Shown: piece after piece, positions 53,270 through 62,563 of the stretch
Layout of the letters: every line of letters begins with the position of its first letter
Numbering within the stretch: position 1 is the stretch's first letter
Assembly: GCF_024347075.1 (NCBI RefSeq)
Contig: NZ_AP024901.1
Span: 248,001-312,000, forward strand
Source: Vibrio rarus
Lineage (GTDB): Bacteria; Pseudomonadota; Gammaproteobacteria; Enterobacterales; Vibrionaceae
Length of the DNA stretch: 64,000 nt
Reading direction: 5' to 3'
The notes under the pieces: generated by a model
What the model was told of the DNA's origin: nothing
Seen by the model: the letters and a program-made list of their open reading frames with translations, nothing else
The model's database searches: none
Translations under genes and position numbers: made by a program

Positions 53270-54681
53270 GCCTGCTACCTGTGTCTGTTTCTCCTATGCA
53301 AAAGCAAATGCTCGGCTACGGATTGGCGCTGTTTTTTATGAAAGGCTTATCCTTGATTATGCTGCCCATTACCACGCGCTTTCTTTCTCCGATGCAAATT
53401 GGTGAGTTAGAACTGCTGGCCGTGAGTGCTTCATTTATTGGCATATTACTGTCGGCAAGTTTACATGAAGCGCTGTACCGCTACTGCGCCAAACACAAGA
53501 GTCTCAACCGCAAACGTCTCATTGCCAATCAGTTATTTACCCTTACCCTGCTGATTTCTTTATCCTTTTCATTACTCGGGCTAATAGTGACCGCGTCACT
53601 TGAGTGGCAGGAGCACTGGCCTATTTCTCAACAATCACTGCTCATTGTCTGGCTCTCTTTGACCATAGAAGGCGCCCTTGCTATTGCCCTTGCCTGGCTG
53701 AGAATGCAGGATAAAATTGAACACTTTTGCCGCATCTGCATGGGTACGAGCCTGTTACAAGTGACCCTAGTGTTGCTGGCGCTACAATTAGATTTTGGCG
53801 TTATTGGGGTATTATGGGGCGGATTACTGGCACACCTCATGCAGCTATTGTTATTGATCTCTTCTGGGCAATTAACGCTACAACGCCCTCAGTGGGCTTT
53901 TATTCACACTAGCTTACGTTATTCGTTGCCTCTGATGTTATCTGGGCTCATCGCCTTTGGTTTAAACGGTGCTGAGCGTTGGTTTATGCTGCACGGCGAA
54001 TCACTGGCCATGGTAGGACACTATGCCATCGCGGCTAAATTTGCCTTAGCGATGTGCGTCCTAGTGCAGCCCTTTGGTATGTGGTGGATGCCAAAACGTT
54101 TTGTGATGGCCAAACAAGCCCCAATAAAGGCGGCACATACCACAGAGTTTGGTGTGGTATATGTGTGCGCCTTAGCCACTGCAATAGCAGTCATAGGGCA
54201 ATGGCTGCTCACCTTCACGCTAACCGATACCTACGCTATGGCTGGACAGTTACTGGTAGGGGCCATATTTATGGTACTTGGTAAAGAGTTGGCTGAGTTG
54301 GTAAACCTGGGTCTACTGCACAGTCACAACACCCCTATTATTTTTAAGGTCAACCTGGCTACCACAGGAAGCACTTTATTGTGCTGTAGCTTTACGTATC
54401 AATGGGGGGTGGGGATGATCATGCTCAACATTGGCGCAGCCCAGTTAATTCGAGCCTTATTACTGTATTGCCTTTCTCAACGCTACCATGCGCTTCCTTA
54501 TCGCCATATCAGAATGGGCCTGTATCCTCTCGTCACGTTAACGGGTTTAATCAGCCTGCAATGTCTGCCTAACAATGTCTATATAGAAAGTGGCATTGTC
54601 GTGCTCTCTGTTATGACGCTTGCCCTTATTTTTCGCTATCCAAAGGAATATAGCGCGCACTTTAATAAGGCGGGCGCATGA
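53266..54681 (+). CDS. sypK: Oligosaccharide flippase (Wzx-like, SypK-like)
   Basis: A 471-residue membrane protein with about twelve helices, no signal peptide, and the PST/MOP-fold arrangement of polysaccharide flippases (FFMKGLSLIMLPITTRFLS at the start). It would flip the lipid-linked repeat unit across the inner membrane. It overlaps sypJ and sypL by four bases each. Confidence 0.85.
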   Translation: MSLLPVSVSPMQKQMLGYGLALFFMKGLSLIMLPITTRFLSPMQIGELELLAVSASFIGILLSASLHEALYRYCAKHKSLNRKRLIANQLFTLTLLISLSFSLLGLIVTASLEWQEHWPISQQSLLIVWLSLTIEGALAIALAWLRMQDKIEHFCRICMGTSLLQVTLVLLALQLDFGVIGVLWGGLLAHLMQLLLLISSGQLTLQRPQWAFIHTSLRYSLPLMLSGLIAFGLNGAERWFMLHGESLAMVGHYAIAAKFALAMCVLVQPFGMWWMPKRFVMAKQAPIKAAHTTEFGVVYVCALATAIAVIGQWLLTFTLTDTYAMAGQLLVGAIFMVLGKELAELVNLGLLHSHNTPIIFKVNLATTGSTLLCCSFTYQWGVGMIMLNIGAAQLIRALLLYCLSQRYHALPYRHIRMGLYPLVTLTGLISLQCLPNNVYIESGIVVLSVMTLALIFRYPKEYSAHFNKAGA

Positions 54682-56066
54682 AACATACCCACATCTCCCC
54701 TGAAACGTCCCCTTTCATTAACGCAGCCACAATCACCACGTTATTGGTTATAAGCATGGTGGCTTTGCTCTGGTGGCGAGCGCCTCATCCTATACTGGGT
54801 TTGGCAGTGTGCCTATTACCCTTGGCTATGCTGGTGGTGGTACGACATCTATTTTGGTTTGTGACGCTGTTTGTGGTGTTTTCATTTTTTCGTATCCACG
54901 AAGTGATCCCTCTATTAATGCCCTTGAAGTTACCTTTACTTTTGTCTCTTGGGGCTTTAGCGTCTCTTTGCTGGCATGCCCTTGTCAGCAGAACACTTCG
55001 CCTCTATTGGCACCCTACAATGGGCTGGCTAGTACTGTTTTGGCTGTTAGTCACCCTTGGGTTGATCTTTGCGACCAATCGCACTGAAGCCATTAGCATG
55101 TTTAAAGGGATCTACTGGAAAATCATGCTAATGACTGTCGCCATTATTTGGATTATCACCACAAAACAGCAACTGGCGAAAATGTGTTGGACCATCGTCC
55201 TTGCGGGCGCTTTAGTGGCCAGTGTTGCTCTGTTTAATTCTGTAAACGGCATCGGTTTAGTGGAAGGAAGCCGAGTGACCATTGGCCGACACTTTGGCTC
55301 TATGCTTGGGGATCCGAACGATTTAGCATTAGTACTGTTGTTTCCCCTCGCCTTCTGCGCCAGTTTCTTTTTCAACCGTCAACACAAACGGCGCAACCGA
55401 ATTGTCGGTGTATTGGTTTTACTGTTGCTGTCCATGGCGATTATTGCCACACAAAGTCGCGGGGGTCTGCTGGGAATGGTGGCGGTATATGGCTTCTTTA
55501 TTCACCAAGCCATTCGCAGTAAAACTTTACTGATAACGCTGGGTTCTGTGGGGTTGTTTGTCTTATATATGGCCGCTGGAATTTCTGAGCGTGCCTCAGG
55601 AGGGGCGGCAGAAACAGGGATTGATTCCTCCTCTATGGGACGTTTATACGCATGGCAAGCGGCAGGAAAAATGGCCCTAGATAATCCATTTACTGGGGTC
55701 GGCATCAACAATTTTTATTCTAATTATTACTTCTATAGCTCACATTGGGATGGATTAAACCATGCCGTACATAGCACTTGGTTTGGTGTTCTGGCAGAAA
55801 CTGGTTTTTTAGGTTTGCTTGTCTTTGTGACTTTAATTATCTCTTTATTACGCACAGCAAAGCACTCCCTGACTCGTCTTTGCCGCCTCTCTTCACCCTC
55901 TCCATACCTGCTCAGTTCAGCCAACGCCGTTTATGCAGGTTTAATCGGCACCATTGTCTCAGGCACCTTTCTTACCCAAGCGTTTGTGTGGCCTATTTAC
56001 ATTTTAGCGGCATTGATCATCTGTGTGTCACGCATAGTGCAAAACGATTCTCAGATTGAGAATTAA
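54678..56066 (+). CDS. sypL: O-antigen ligase/Wzy-type polymerase (SypL-like)
   Basis: A 462-residue protein with about eleven membrane helices and an O-antigen ligase (Wzy_C) signature: LGDPNDLALVLLFPLAF, ATQSRGGLLGM and the periplasmic loop VGINNFYSNYYFYS...NHAVHSTWFGVLAETG, whose arginine and histidine residues are typical. It is probably the polymerase of the locus (inference). The last codons contain the third enhancer palindrome. Confidence 0.88.
   Translation: MKHTHISPETSPFINAATITTLLVISMVALLWWRAPHPILGLAVCLLPLAMLVVVRHLFWFVTLFVVFSFFRIHEVIPLLMPLKLPLLLSLGALASLCWHALVSRTLRLYWHPTMGWLVLFWLLVTLGLIFATNRTEAISMFKGIYWKIMLMTVAIIWIITTKQQLAKMCWTIVLAGALVASVALFNSVNGIGLVEGSRVTIGRHFGSMLGDPNDLALVLLFPLAFCASFFFNRQHKRRNRIVGVLVLLLLSMAIIATQSRGGLLGMVAVYGFFIHQAIRSKTLLITLGSVGLFVLYMAAGISERASGGAAETGIDSSSMGRLYAWQAAGKMALDNPFTGVGINNFYSNYYFYSSHWDGLNHAVHSTWFGVLAETGFLGLLVFVTLIISLLRTAKHSLTRLCRLSSPSPYLLSSANAVYAGLIGTIVSGTFLTQAFVWPIYILAALIICVSRIVQNDSQIEN
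56048..56062 (+). promoter_or_regulatory. SypG-type enhancer palindrome inside the sypL 3' end
   Basis: TTCTCAGATTGAGAA is a perfect palindrome lying within the last codons of sypL (Ser-Gln-Ile-Glu-Asn-stop), centred 57 bp upstream of the next -24 element. The enhancer is therefore built into coding sequence. Confidence 0.8.
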
Positions 56067-56110
56067 ACACCACATTAAATTAACCATCTGATTTTAAAAA
56101 ATAATTTTAT

Positions 56111-56126
56111 TGGCACGCTCTGTGTA
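56111..56126 (+). promoter_or_regulatory. Sigma-54 promoter of sypM (atypical -12)
   Basis: TGGCACGCTCTGTGTA has a perfect -24 half (TGGCACG), but the -12 dinucleotide at the right spacing is GT, not GC. It is expected to be weaker or more strictly dependent on the activator. Confidence 0.65.
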
Positions 56127-56156
56127 TTACTCACTGTATACAAGGAACAAATGCAA

Positions 56157-56219
56157 ATGTACGCACGTCGTTATTTTTTAACACCTTTTGCAAAAAGCAA
56201 ACGTGCTACCACACAGTAA
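56157..56219 (+). CDS. Small leader ORF before sypM
   Basis: A 20-codon ORF, MYARRYFLTPFAKSKRATTQ, starts at an ATG nine bases after AAGGAA and ends in TAA that is part of the sypM Shine-Dalgarno (TAAGGA). A second ATG two codons upstream is in frame. The peptide is strongly basic. Its placement would couple sypM translation to its own. No homologue is known to me, so whether it makes a functional peptide is open. Confidence 0.5.
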   Translation: MYARRYFLTPFAKSKRATTQ

Positions 56220-56228
56220 GGAATGCTC

Positions 56229-56996
56229 ATGAAAGTATTAACGGTAAATCAGCTCAAACAGCAATTAAAAACCACCCAAAATCCCATAGGACGCAAAATA
56301 TTTGCACTGGCCAAAACGGTTATTACCTGCGATCTTCCCTTACCTCACCTCATTCATCGTATTGCCTACTTGTTGTATGTGGCCTGCAGAAATAGCGTGC
56401 AATTTCTACTTAGAGTCTTTCTGCACACCCCAGCATTTAAAGGACGCTGTCTACGCTGTGGCAAGGGACTTTACCTTTATGGGGGCGTTCCTTTTGTTAG
56501 TGGCCCTCTCACGATTACTCTAGGTGATCGTTGTCGCATCTCAGGACATACAACCTTGAGTGCCAGCGCCCACACAGATACCCCCACCTTGACCATTGGC
56601 ACAAATGTGGGTATTGGCTGGCAAACCACTATTGCGGTAGGCACTCAAGTGGTGATTGAAGATAACGTGCGCATTGCAGGTAAAGCAAATCTATTTGGCT
56701 ATTCCGGACATCCGCTAGATGCACAACGACGTGCCAATGGTGAGCCGGACGATCTCCAGCAAATTGGTGACATTATTTTAAAAAAAGAGTGCTGGCTTGG
56801 GACAAATTGCATCGTAAAAGCGGGAGTCACCATAGGAGAAGGAGCCATAATCGCCTCAGGCAGTGTCGTGACTCATGACATTCCCCCTTATGTGATTGCC
56901 GCAGGCGTTCCGGCTAAGGTGATAAAAAGCATTGCCCCTTCTCACCTTGAGCACTCACAAAAATGCACGGTCACACAAGGAGAGGCTCATGCGTGA
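56229..56996 (+). CDS. sypM: Acetyltransferase (SypM-like), left-handed beta-helix
   Basis: A 255-residue acyltransferase with hexapeptide repeats from about residue 85 to 230 (LTIGTNVGIGWQTTIAVGTQ, WLGTNCIVKAGVTIGEGAII, GVPAKVIKS end). It probably acetylates the polysaccharide repeat unit. I chose the second ATG because the first is directly against the Shine-Dalgarno. Residues 30-75 are amphipathic or membrane-associating. The gene overlaps sypN. Confidence 0.88.
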   Translation: MKVLTVNQLKQQLKTTQNPIGRKIFALAKTVITCDLPLPHLIHRIAYLLYVACRNSVQFLLRVFLHTPAFKGRCLRCGKGLYLYGGVPFVSGPLTITLGDRCRISGHTTLSASAHTDTPTLTIGTNVGIGWQTTIAVGTQVVIEDNVRIAGKANLFGYSGHPLDAQRRANGEPDDLQQIGDIILKKECWLGTNCIVKAGVTIGEGAIIASGSVVTHDIPPYVIAAGVPAKVIKSIAPSHLEHSQKCTVTQGEAHA

Positions 56997-58107
56997 TCTC
57001 ATTGTATTTGGTGAAGACTTTGGTGGCCATCCATCGAGCACTCAACACATTATTAGCCGTCTTAATCCACAGCGTCGCATTGTTTGGGTAAACTCTATCG
57101 GCTTACGTAAACCGCGATTTTCATTGCACGATTTCAAGCGAGCTTGCAGCAAACTGCGCGCGAGTCATGTCAATAACACCCCGTCAAAGCCATCGACGTC
57201 CCTTATTCCAGATAATATAAATGTGATTAATATTAAAACATTACCTGCCCCTCGATATCACTGGGAGCGGTCATTGGCTAAAAAGTGGATGGCCTCTCAA
57301 CTGACCCCCATATTAAACACACTGCAATTTAATAAGCCGATTTTATGGACTTCACTGCCCACTGCCGCTGATCTGTGTGGACAAATTAGTGATTCTGCTG
57401 TGGTGTATTATTGCGGGGATGATTTTGGTGCACTGGCGGGAGTGGATCATCAAACTATTTTAAACCATGAGCAGACACTCACCGAAAAAACCGATCTCAT
57501 ATTGACCGCCAGTCATGCTATGCAGCGCCGTTTTCCTGCCTATAAAACACAGTTGTTACAGCATGGTGTGGATTACGAACGCTTTAGCCAACCTGCACCC
57601 CGTGCCGTGGATTTACCCTCAGCAAAACCCATCGCCGGCTTTTATGGCAGTTTATCTAATTGGTTAGATTATGACTTGATCAATGCCACAGCTGCTGCGA
57701 TGCCGCATTGGAACTTTGTGTTTATTGGTCAAAATGAACTGGGATATAACCCCTTTGCAAAGCGAGACAACATCCATTTACTCGGCCCACGCGCACACCA
57801 TGAACTGCCTAGCTACTGTCAACATTGGCAAGTGAGCCTACTGCCTTTTGTGTTAAATGAACAAATAAAAGCATGCAGTCCTTTAAAATTAATGGAATAC
57901 ATTGCCTGTGGTCGCCCAATTATCAGTACCTCATTCCCCGCATTAAAACCCTTTAATGATCAAATAAATATCATCCGCTCAGCGTCAGAACTTTGCCAAG
58001 CGTTACATACACATCAAGATTTAACCCCGAGCGTCAGTCACAGCGTGAAACAGCAAAGTTGGCAACACAGAGCACAATTTGTTGATTGGATTTTGGAGTT
58101 GTTATGA
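56989..58107 (+). CDS. sypN: Glycosyltransferase (SypN-like)
   Basis: A 372-residue GT4-like glycosyltransferase. It starts DLIVFGEDFGGHPSSTQHII and has a C-terminal donor-site region VSLLPFVLNEQIKACSPLKL followed by MEYIACGRPIISTSFPAL. Start is the ATG with GGAGAGG six bases upstream, within the end of sypM; an open frame 19 codons earlier has no ribosome site. Confidence 0.82.
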   Translation: MRDLIVFGEDFGGHPSSTQHIISRLNPQRRIVWVNSIGLRKPRFSLHDFKRACSKLRASHVNNTPSKPSTSLIPDNINVINIKTLPAPRYHWERSLAKKWMASQLTPILNTLQFNKPILWTSLPTAADLCGQISDSAVVYYCGDDFGALAGVDHQTILNHEQTLTEKTDLILTASHAMQRRFPAYKTQLLQHGVDYERFSQPAPRAVDLPSAKPIAGFYGSLSNWLDYDLINATAAAMPHWNFVFIGQNELGYNPFAKRDNIHLLGPRAHHELPSYCQHWQVSLLPFVLNEQIKACSPLKLMEYIACGRPIISTSFPALKPFNDQINIIRSASELCQALHTHQDLTPSVSHSVKQQSWQHRAQFVDWILELL

Positions 58108-59528
58108 TCGAACTAAAGAAACGAATCGCACAAATTATCATCAGCACTTGGCGTCGCCGTTATATCATTTTACTTCCAACGCTGATTTTGCCGTTTGTGG
58201 CGGTTGCCGTAGCAAAACTGGCTCCGGCTCAATACAAGGCACATACCAGCATGCTGATCCAAGAAACGGCGAAAATGAATCCATTTTTACAAGATCTCGC
58301 CGTCTCAACAATGCTCAATGATCGCTTAAATGCGGTGCAAACCTTGCTCAAAAGTCGCCATGTTTTGTCACTGGTCGCCACGGAACTGGGCTTAATTGAC
58401 CAAAACAGCTCTGATTATGAAAAAGATCAAGTGATGGGTAATATAGCCGCTAACCTTAATGTCATCCAACAAGGTAAAGATCTTCTCAAAATAGAGTATT
58501 CCGCTCACTCTCCCGTGGGAATGAAAGCCCTATTACAATCGGTGAGTCACCACTTTATAGAGCAACTGCTGGCCCCAGAACGATCTTCTATTCGCGATTC
58601 AAGTACCTTTTTAAACCAACATATAGAAAAGCGCTTTAAAGATCTGCAGCAAGCGGAACAAAAACTGGCGGATTATACCAATATTCATTCGTCCCTCACC
58701 CCTGAAATACAATCACAAAGCTACGCTCGCATCGCCGTACTAAAACAGAGTTTAGCGGAAAAAGAAGCGGAGTTATTTGGGGTGGAACGCAGCTTAGACT
58801 CACTGGATCAACAGCTTTCAAGTACCAACCCGGTAGTGGGTCGCATAGAAGACAAAATCATCGAAATTCGTAGCGCGTTAACGTTACTGCAAGCCAGGTA
58901 CACAGAAAATCACAGCTTAGTCCAGGCCAAGAAAAGAGAGTTAACCCGCTTAGAACAAGAGAGAGAAGTGTTGCTAAGCTCAAACCAGCCACGCCTCAAT
59001 ACCGACCAACTGCGTAATATGGCCAGCAGTCAAAACATGCGTGATATCACCGCAATTCAACCACTGTTAATGAGCCAACTGCAAAACTTGCAACAAGTGC
59101 GAAGCCGTTTTGAAGCCCTCAGTGAAGAGACGAAGCGACTCACTAGCATGATTGCCAAATTGGAACAAAAAACCCAAGGCTATGGTGACAATGTCAAAGA
59201 AATTTATCGTATACAACGTGATGTAGAAATGAAACGACAACTGTATGAAGAGCTTGTGCAACGTTATGAGATGGCTCAGTTAACGGGAGCCTTGGGGGTA
59301 TTTGAAGAAAATAAGCGGGTAAAAATCATCGACTTACCCTTTACACCAAGCTCCCCCTCTAACTGGCCAACCGTTATTTACCTCATCATGGGAATCGTGG
59401 GCGGTTTGGGTTTAGGCATTGGTTTGGCACTATTATTCGAGCTTTTTGATACCACGATAAGAAACAAAAGTGACGCACAATTCGTCACCTCCATTGCGGT
59501 CATCACAGTCGCCCCTGCACACCATTGA
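58104..59528 (+). CDS. sypO: Wzz/GumC-type chain-length protein (SypO-like)
   Basis: A 474-residue inner-membrane protein with an N-terminal helix (about residues 18-40), a Wzz domain, a long periplasmic coiled coil (about 165-395; QAEQKLADYTNIHSSLTPEI) and a second helix (about 425-447). There is no cytoplasmic tyrosine-kinase domain, so the separate SypD would be the partner. The PxxP-like PFTPSSPSNWP before the second helix is typical of Wzz. ATG overlaps the sypN stop (ATGA). Confidence 0.9.
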   Translation: MIELKKRIAQIIISTWRRRYIILLPTLILPFVAVAVAKLAPAQYKAHTSMLIQETAKMNPFLQDLAVSTMLNDRLNAVQTLLKSRHVLSLVATELGLIDQNSSDYEKDQVMGNIAANLNVIQQGKDLLKIEYSAHSPVGMKALLQSVSHHFIEQLLAPERSSIRDSSTFLNQHIEKRFKDLQQAEQKLADYTNIHSSLTPEIQSQSYARIAVLKQSLAEKEAELFGVERSLDSLDQQLSSTNPVVGRIEDKIIEIRSALTLLQARYTENHSLVQAKKRELTRLEQEREVLLSSNQPRLNTDQLRNMASSQNMRDITAIQPLLMSQLQNLQQVRSRFEALSEETKRLTSMIAKLEQKTQGYGDNVKEIYRIQRDVEMKRQLYEELVQRYEMAQLTGALGVFEENKRVKIIDLPFTPSSPSNWPTVIYLIMGIVGGLGLGIGLALLFELFDTTIRNKSDAQFVTSIAVITVAPAHH

Positions 59529-59564
59529 GGACGTAAGTGTAACGGCAGGATTGATACCCACAAA

Positions 59565-59590
59565 AAAGGCTAACAACAAGGTTAGCCTTT
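59565..59590. terminator. Terminator between sypO and the lyase gene
   Basis: AAAGGCTAAC pairs with GTTAGCCTTT around AACAAG; A-rich and T-rich flanks make it usable from both sides. The same 10-bp arms recur at 63801-63826 after the second lyase. Confidence 0.9.
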
Positions 59591-59624
59591 AATTTTTTAG
59601 ATAATAATCTTACTTACAGGTGAT

Positions 59625-62078
59625 TTATGATTCATGACTGACCATAAAGTCATACACAATCACCTCACCGTAGTCTTGTGGATCATCCGTATAATCCCCT
59701 TCCGCTCCAGGATTGGATTGTGTGTAGTTACCAATTTTAAAATAGGCCTTATCGTAGTTACGATCCATCACATAGTCATTACCACCATCTTTAATGAGGT
59801 ATTGCTCTGCATTGCCATTTTCGTAAGCTTGTTTCAATTTACCGTCTTCGCTGTAATAAACATAGTGCTTACCATTCACCACTTTAAAGAGAACTTCTTG
59901 TTCTGTACCCAGTTTGTAGTTATTTTCAATAGTTAAGTCGTGTCGCAATTTACCCCCATTGAATGATAGGAATAGGTGCTGATTTTCTAGGCGAAGTACC
60001 ATAGCATCATCAATACCACTGGATTTATCACCATGAATTTGCGTCGCTACCAAATGACTTTTCACAATCGGTAAGTGAGTGATTTTTTGGCGTGAATAGA
60101 CGATATGCGTGCCTTTCGTGGTCCAATAAATATTATCACCGCCACTGGCCGTCAACTCCCTTAGTTCAGAGCGGATATTGTGGGTATGTTTGGTTGTACC
60201 ATTGGTACTGCGTATAGGCACTCTAAATACAATGCCATTACCTTCATCATTAACATGAAAATATTCATTGCTAACATGATACAGATTATGCTGCTCTTTA
60301 CCTGTTGGATAGGTGATTTTCCATTGCTTGTAGTTACCCATTAGATCAGAAGGATACTGCGCATTACCTGTTGCGACATTCTGTGTCGCCTGAGAGGTTT
60401 GCGGATGTTCACTGACTGGTTTAATGGTGTTGGCTTTTGTCAGTAATGAAGCGGTAATGGAGTTATCCACTTGAGGTTGCTGTGGCACTGACTGCCCATT
60501 GGCTGCTACACCGTAGATCTTAGTTTCAATGATTGAATTCCAAGTAGAGCTATCTGAATTACCTTCGCCCGTAATACGCACATATCGGGCGTTAGTGTCA
60601 GTAACATCAAAATTTTCGTAACCTGAACTGTCACCTGATGAGGCCGCGCCCGTTAATACCTTAGTCCAGTGTTGCTTATCAATGGATGTATCTATATGGA
60701 AATAAGAACTGCGTGAGCCACCTTTAAACCATTTAATTGCAACCGTCTGTACTTGCTCTTGCGCACCAAGATCATAAGTAATGCTCTTACCTACCCCCTC
60801 AGATGACCAGCGAGAATTGGCCGTTGTATCACCATCAATCGTGTTTTTAGGTGAGTGTCCGTCATTACTGCCGTCGTCCTCAGCCGCCTTAATCACTAAT
60901 AACTGCTGACCTTGCGGTTGAGGTTTCGGCTGAGATTGAGATTGAGTCTGTGCCACTTGGGAAACGGTAGCAGTTTTACTGTTATCTAATGGGAACGCAT
61001 CGTGCATGTCTGAGACGCCATCCCCATCGGTATCACTCAATAATGGGTTAGTGCCGTTTTGTTTTTCGACGCTATCTGGCAATCCATCATTATCATCATC
61101 CTTATCCGCATTATCGCCAATATGATCGGAGTCCGTATCTAGCCATTCAGTGCCATCTAATGGGAAAGCGTCGATGGCATTGGCAACACCATCTTTGTCT
61201 GAATCGACTTCACACACCGTCGTACCATCAACATGAGTGAAACCTGAATCGCATTGTTGATTATCACCGGCGGCTTTATAAACCGGCGCCATAGAAGCGA
61301 TATCTTGATTGTTTTCATGTGAATTAGCATAGTCAATGGCCGCTTTTATCTCTGCTGTCACCTGTATCAGGTTATCAGTGAAGTGGCGGCTTTTAGAGCT
61401 TTGAGATAAGGTTGCAGCCTCAGCAGGCGTTTTTGGTAACACTCCAGAGGCGACAATATTCGAGGCAGCATATAGCGCATCCCCATCACCTCTTTTAATG
61501 TAATCCCCCATAACATCATCAGATTGAATGCCAACAGATGCGGCCACATTCTGTTTCGCTTCTTTAAAGTCATCGCTGTTAGCATTTAATGCGTTATCTT
61601 TTGCATTTGATTGCAATAGTTTCAAATAGGCTAAGGTAGATAACGGGGTAACAATGTTCTCGCCGGGAGGGGCGACTAACACATAATCAACGGTGACTAA
61701 ATTATCTGTTGATTCATCCTTGGTTGATTGCTTATTCGCTTGTGCAACAATAGGAAAAGAAGAAGGGTTATCAATGTTTGTTACATCCAGCACAGCCAAA
61801 CCTGAACGACCTGACATTGAGATAGGCTCACCATTGTCATGAATAAAGTTACCATTAACATCTAACCATACTTCGGCGTTACTAAGGTAACCATCAATAA
61901 CCGTCACATTGAATGGTTGGCTTTTTTTACTCATAGTAGAGGGGGTAACGGTAGATGAGGTAGCAGTAGACGTTGCAGTTGTCGCGGAAGCGGATGAAGA
62001 ACCGCCTTCTCCACCACAACCTGCTAACAAAATTGCAGACACGGCTACAGTTAAAAATTTCTTATTGAACACAGGCAT
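59625..62078 (-). CDS. Lipoprotein alginate lyase (PL7) with F5/8C and TSP3 domains
   Basis: Lipobox (ILLAGC, Cys21) and a Ser/Thr linker; thrombospondin type-3-like calcium repeats (about residues 290-365; DSDKDGVANAIDAFPLDGTE); an F5/8 type C (CBM32-like) sugar-binding domain (about 395-525); and a C-terminal PL7 alginate lyase domain (about 575-817) with RSELR, QIH (TQIHGD) and YFKIGNYTQ, the three PL7 signatures. It would bind and cleave alginate or a similar uronate polymer at the cell surface. The start is uncertain: GTG six bases further in has a better-spaced AAAGG. Confidence 0.88.
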   Translation of the reverse strand: MPVFNKKFLTVAVSAILLAGCGGEGGSSSASATTATSTATSSTVTPSTMSKKSQPFNVTVIDGYLSNAEVWLDVNGNFIHDNGEPISMSGRSGLAVLDVTNIDNPSSFPIVAQANKQSTKDESTDNLVTVDYVLVAPPGENIVTPLSTLAYLKLLQSNAKDNALNANSDDFKEAKQNVAASVGIQSDDVMGDYIKRGDGDALYAASNIVASGVLPKTPAEAATLSQSSKSRHFTDNLIQVTAEIKAAIDYANSHENNQDIASMAPVYKAAGDNQQCDSGFTHVDGTTVCEVDSDKDGVANAIDAFPLDGTEWLDTDSDHIGDNADKDDDNDGLPDSVEKQNGTNPLLSDTDGDGVSDMHDAFPLDNSKTATVSQVAQTQSQSQPKPQPQGQQLLVIKAAEDDGSNDGHSPKNTIDGDTTANSRWSSEGVGKSITYDLGAQEQVQTVAIKWFKGGSRSSYFHIDTSIDKQHWTKVLTGAASSGDSSGYENFDVTDTNARYVRITGEGNSDSSTWNSIIETKIYGVAANGQSVPQQPQVDNSITASLLTKANTIKPVSEHPQTSQATQNVATGNAQYPSDLMGNYKQWKITYPTGKEQHNLYHVSNEYFHVNDEGNGIVFRVPIRSTNGTTKHTHNIRSELRELTASGGDNIYWTTKGTHIVYSRQKITHLPIVKSHLVATQIHGDKSSGIDDAMVLRLENQHLFLSFNGGKLRHDLTIENNYKLGTEQEVLFKVVNGKHYVYYSEDGKLKQAYENGNAEQYLIKDGGNDYVMDRNYDKAYFKIGNYTQSNPGAEGDYTDDPQDYGEVIVYDFMVSHES

Positions 62079-62563
62079 ACCTTTATAAACAGATAATTGC
62101 ATCCAAAAAAGAGGTACATAAATACTCATCATTAATGGTGCATTTTTTAACGCCAAGTATCTTATCTAACAAACACTGACATTGAATAACATTTAATTTC
62201 CAATACATTACTTTAATAGACGCACTGAAAATATTTTATACTAGAAACGACTCATAGTCGTATCGCTTCATATTAAATAAATTCGTCAGGAAAATTCCTG
62301 TTAATTTGAAATCAAGTGAAACTTATCCCGTATAAAATCAACTTCTTATACATTAATAATTGACTCAATCATGGCTATAAGGTGTAAATTTATTATCATT
62401 ACTATATCAATATCCATTTTTTCCATCTTGTTGCCATGTCACAATTCCCTATTTATCTTGAATTGGAAAACATTTGCTATATCACTATTCACATAAGGGC
62501 ATATCAATACCATTAATATGCATTGGGTACGATATAAGGGACGCTGGAAATATTACTTACTTT
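62079..62563. other. Intergenic region upstream of the lyase gene
   Basis: I see no gene in this AT-rich gap. Two short perfect hairpins are visible (ACGACT-cat-AGTCGT at 62247-62261 and CAGGAA-aa-TTCCTG near 62287-62300). No TTCTCA-N3-TGAGAA enhancer or TGGCAC element was found, so the lyases are not obviously part of the SypG regulon. Confidence 0.6.

Noticed and set aside
54054..54284. Several open frames in other frames within syp genes
   Set aside because: They lie inside strongly supported membrane-protein or glycosyltransferase genes, without ribosome sites, and are shadows of them.
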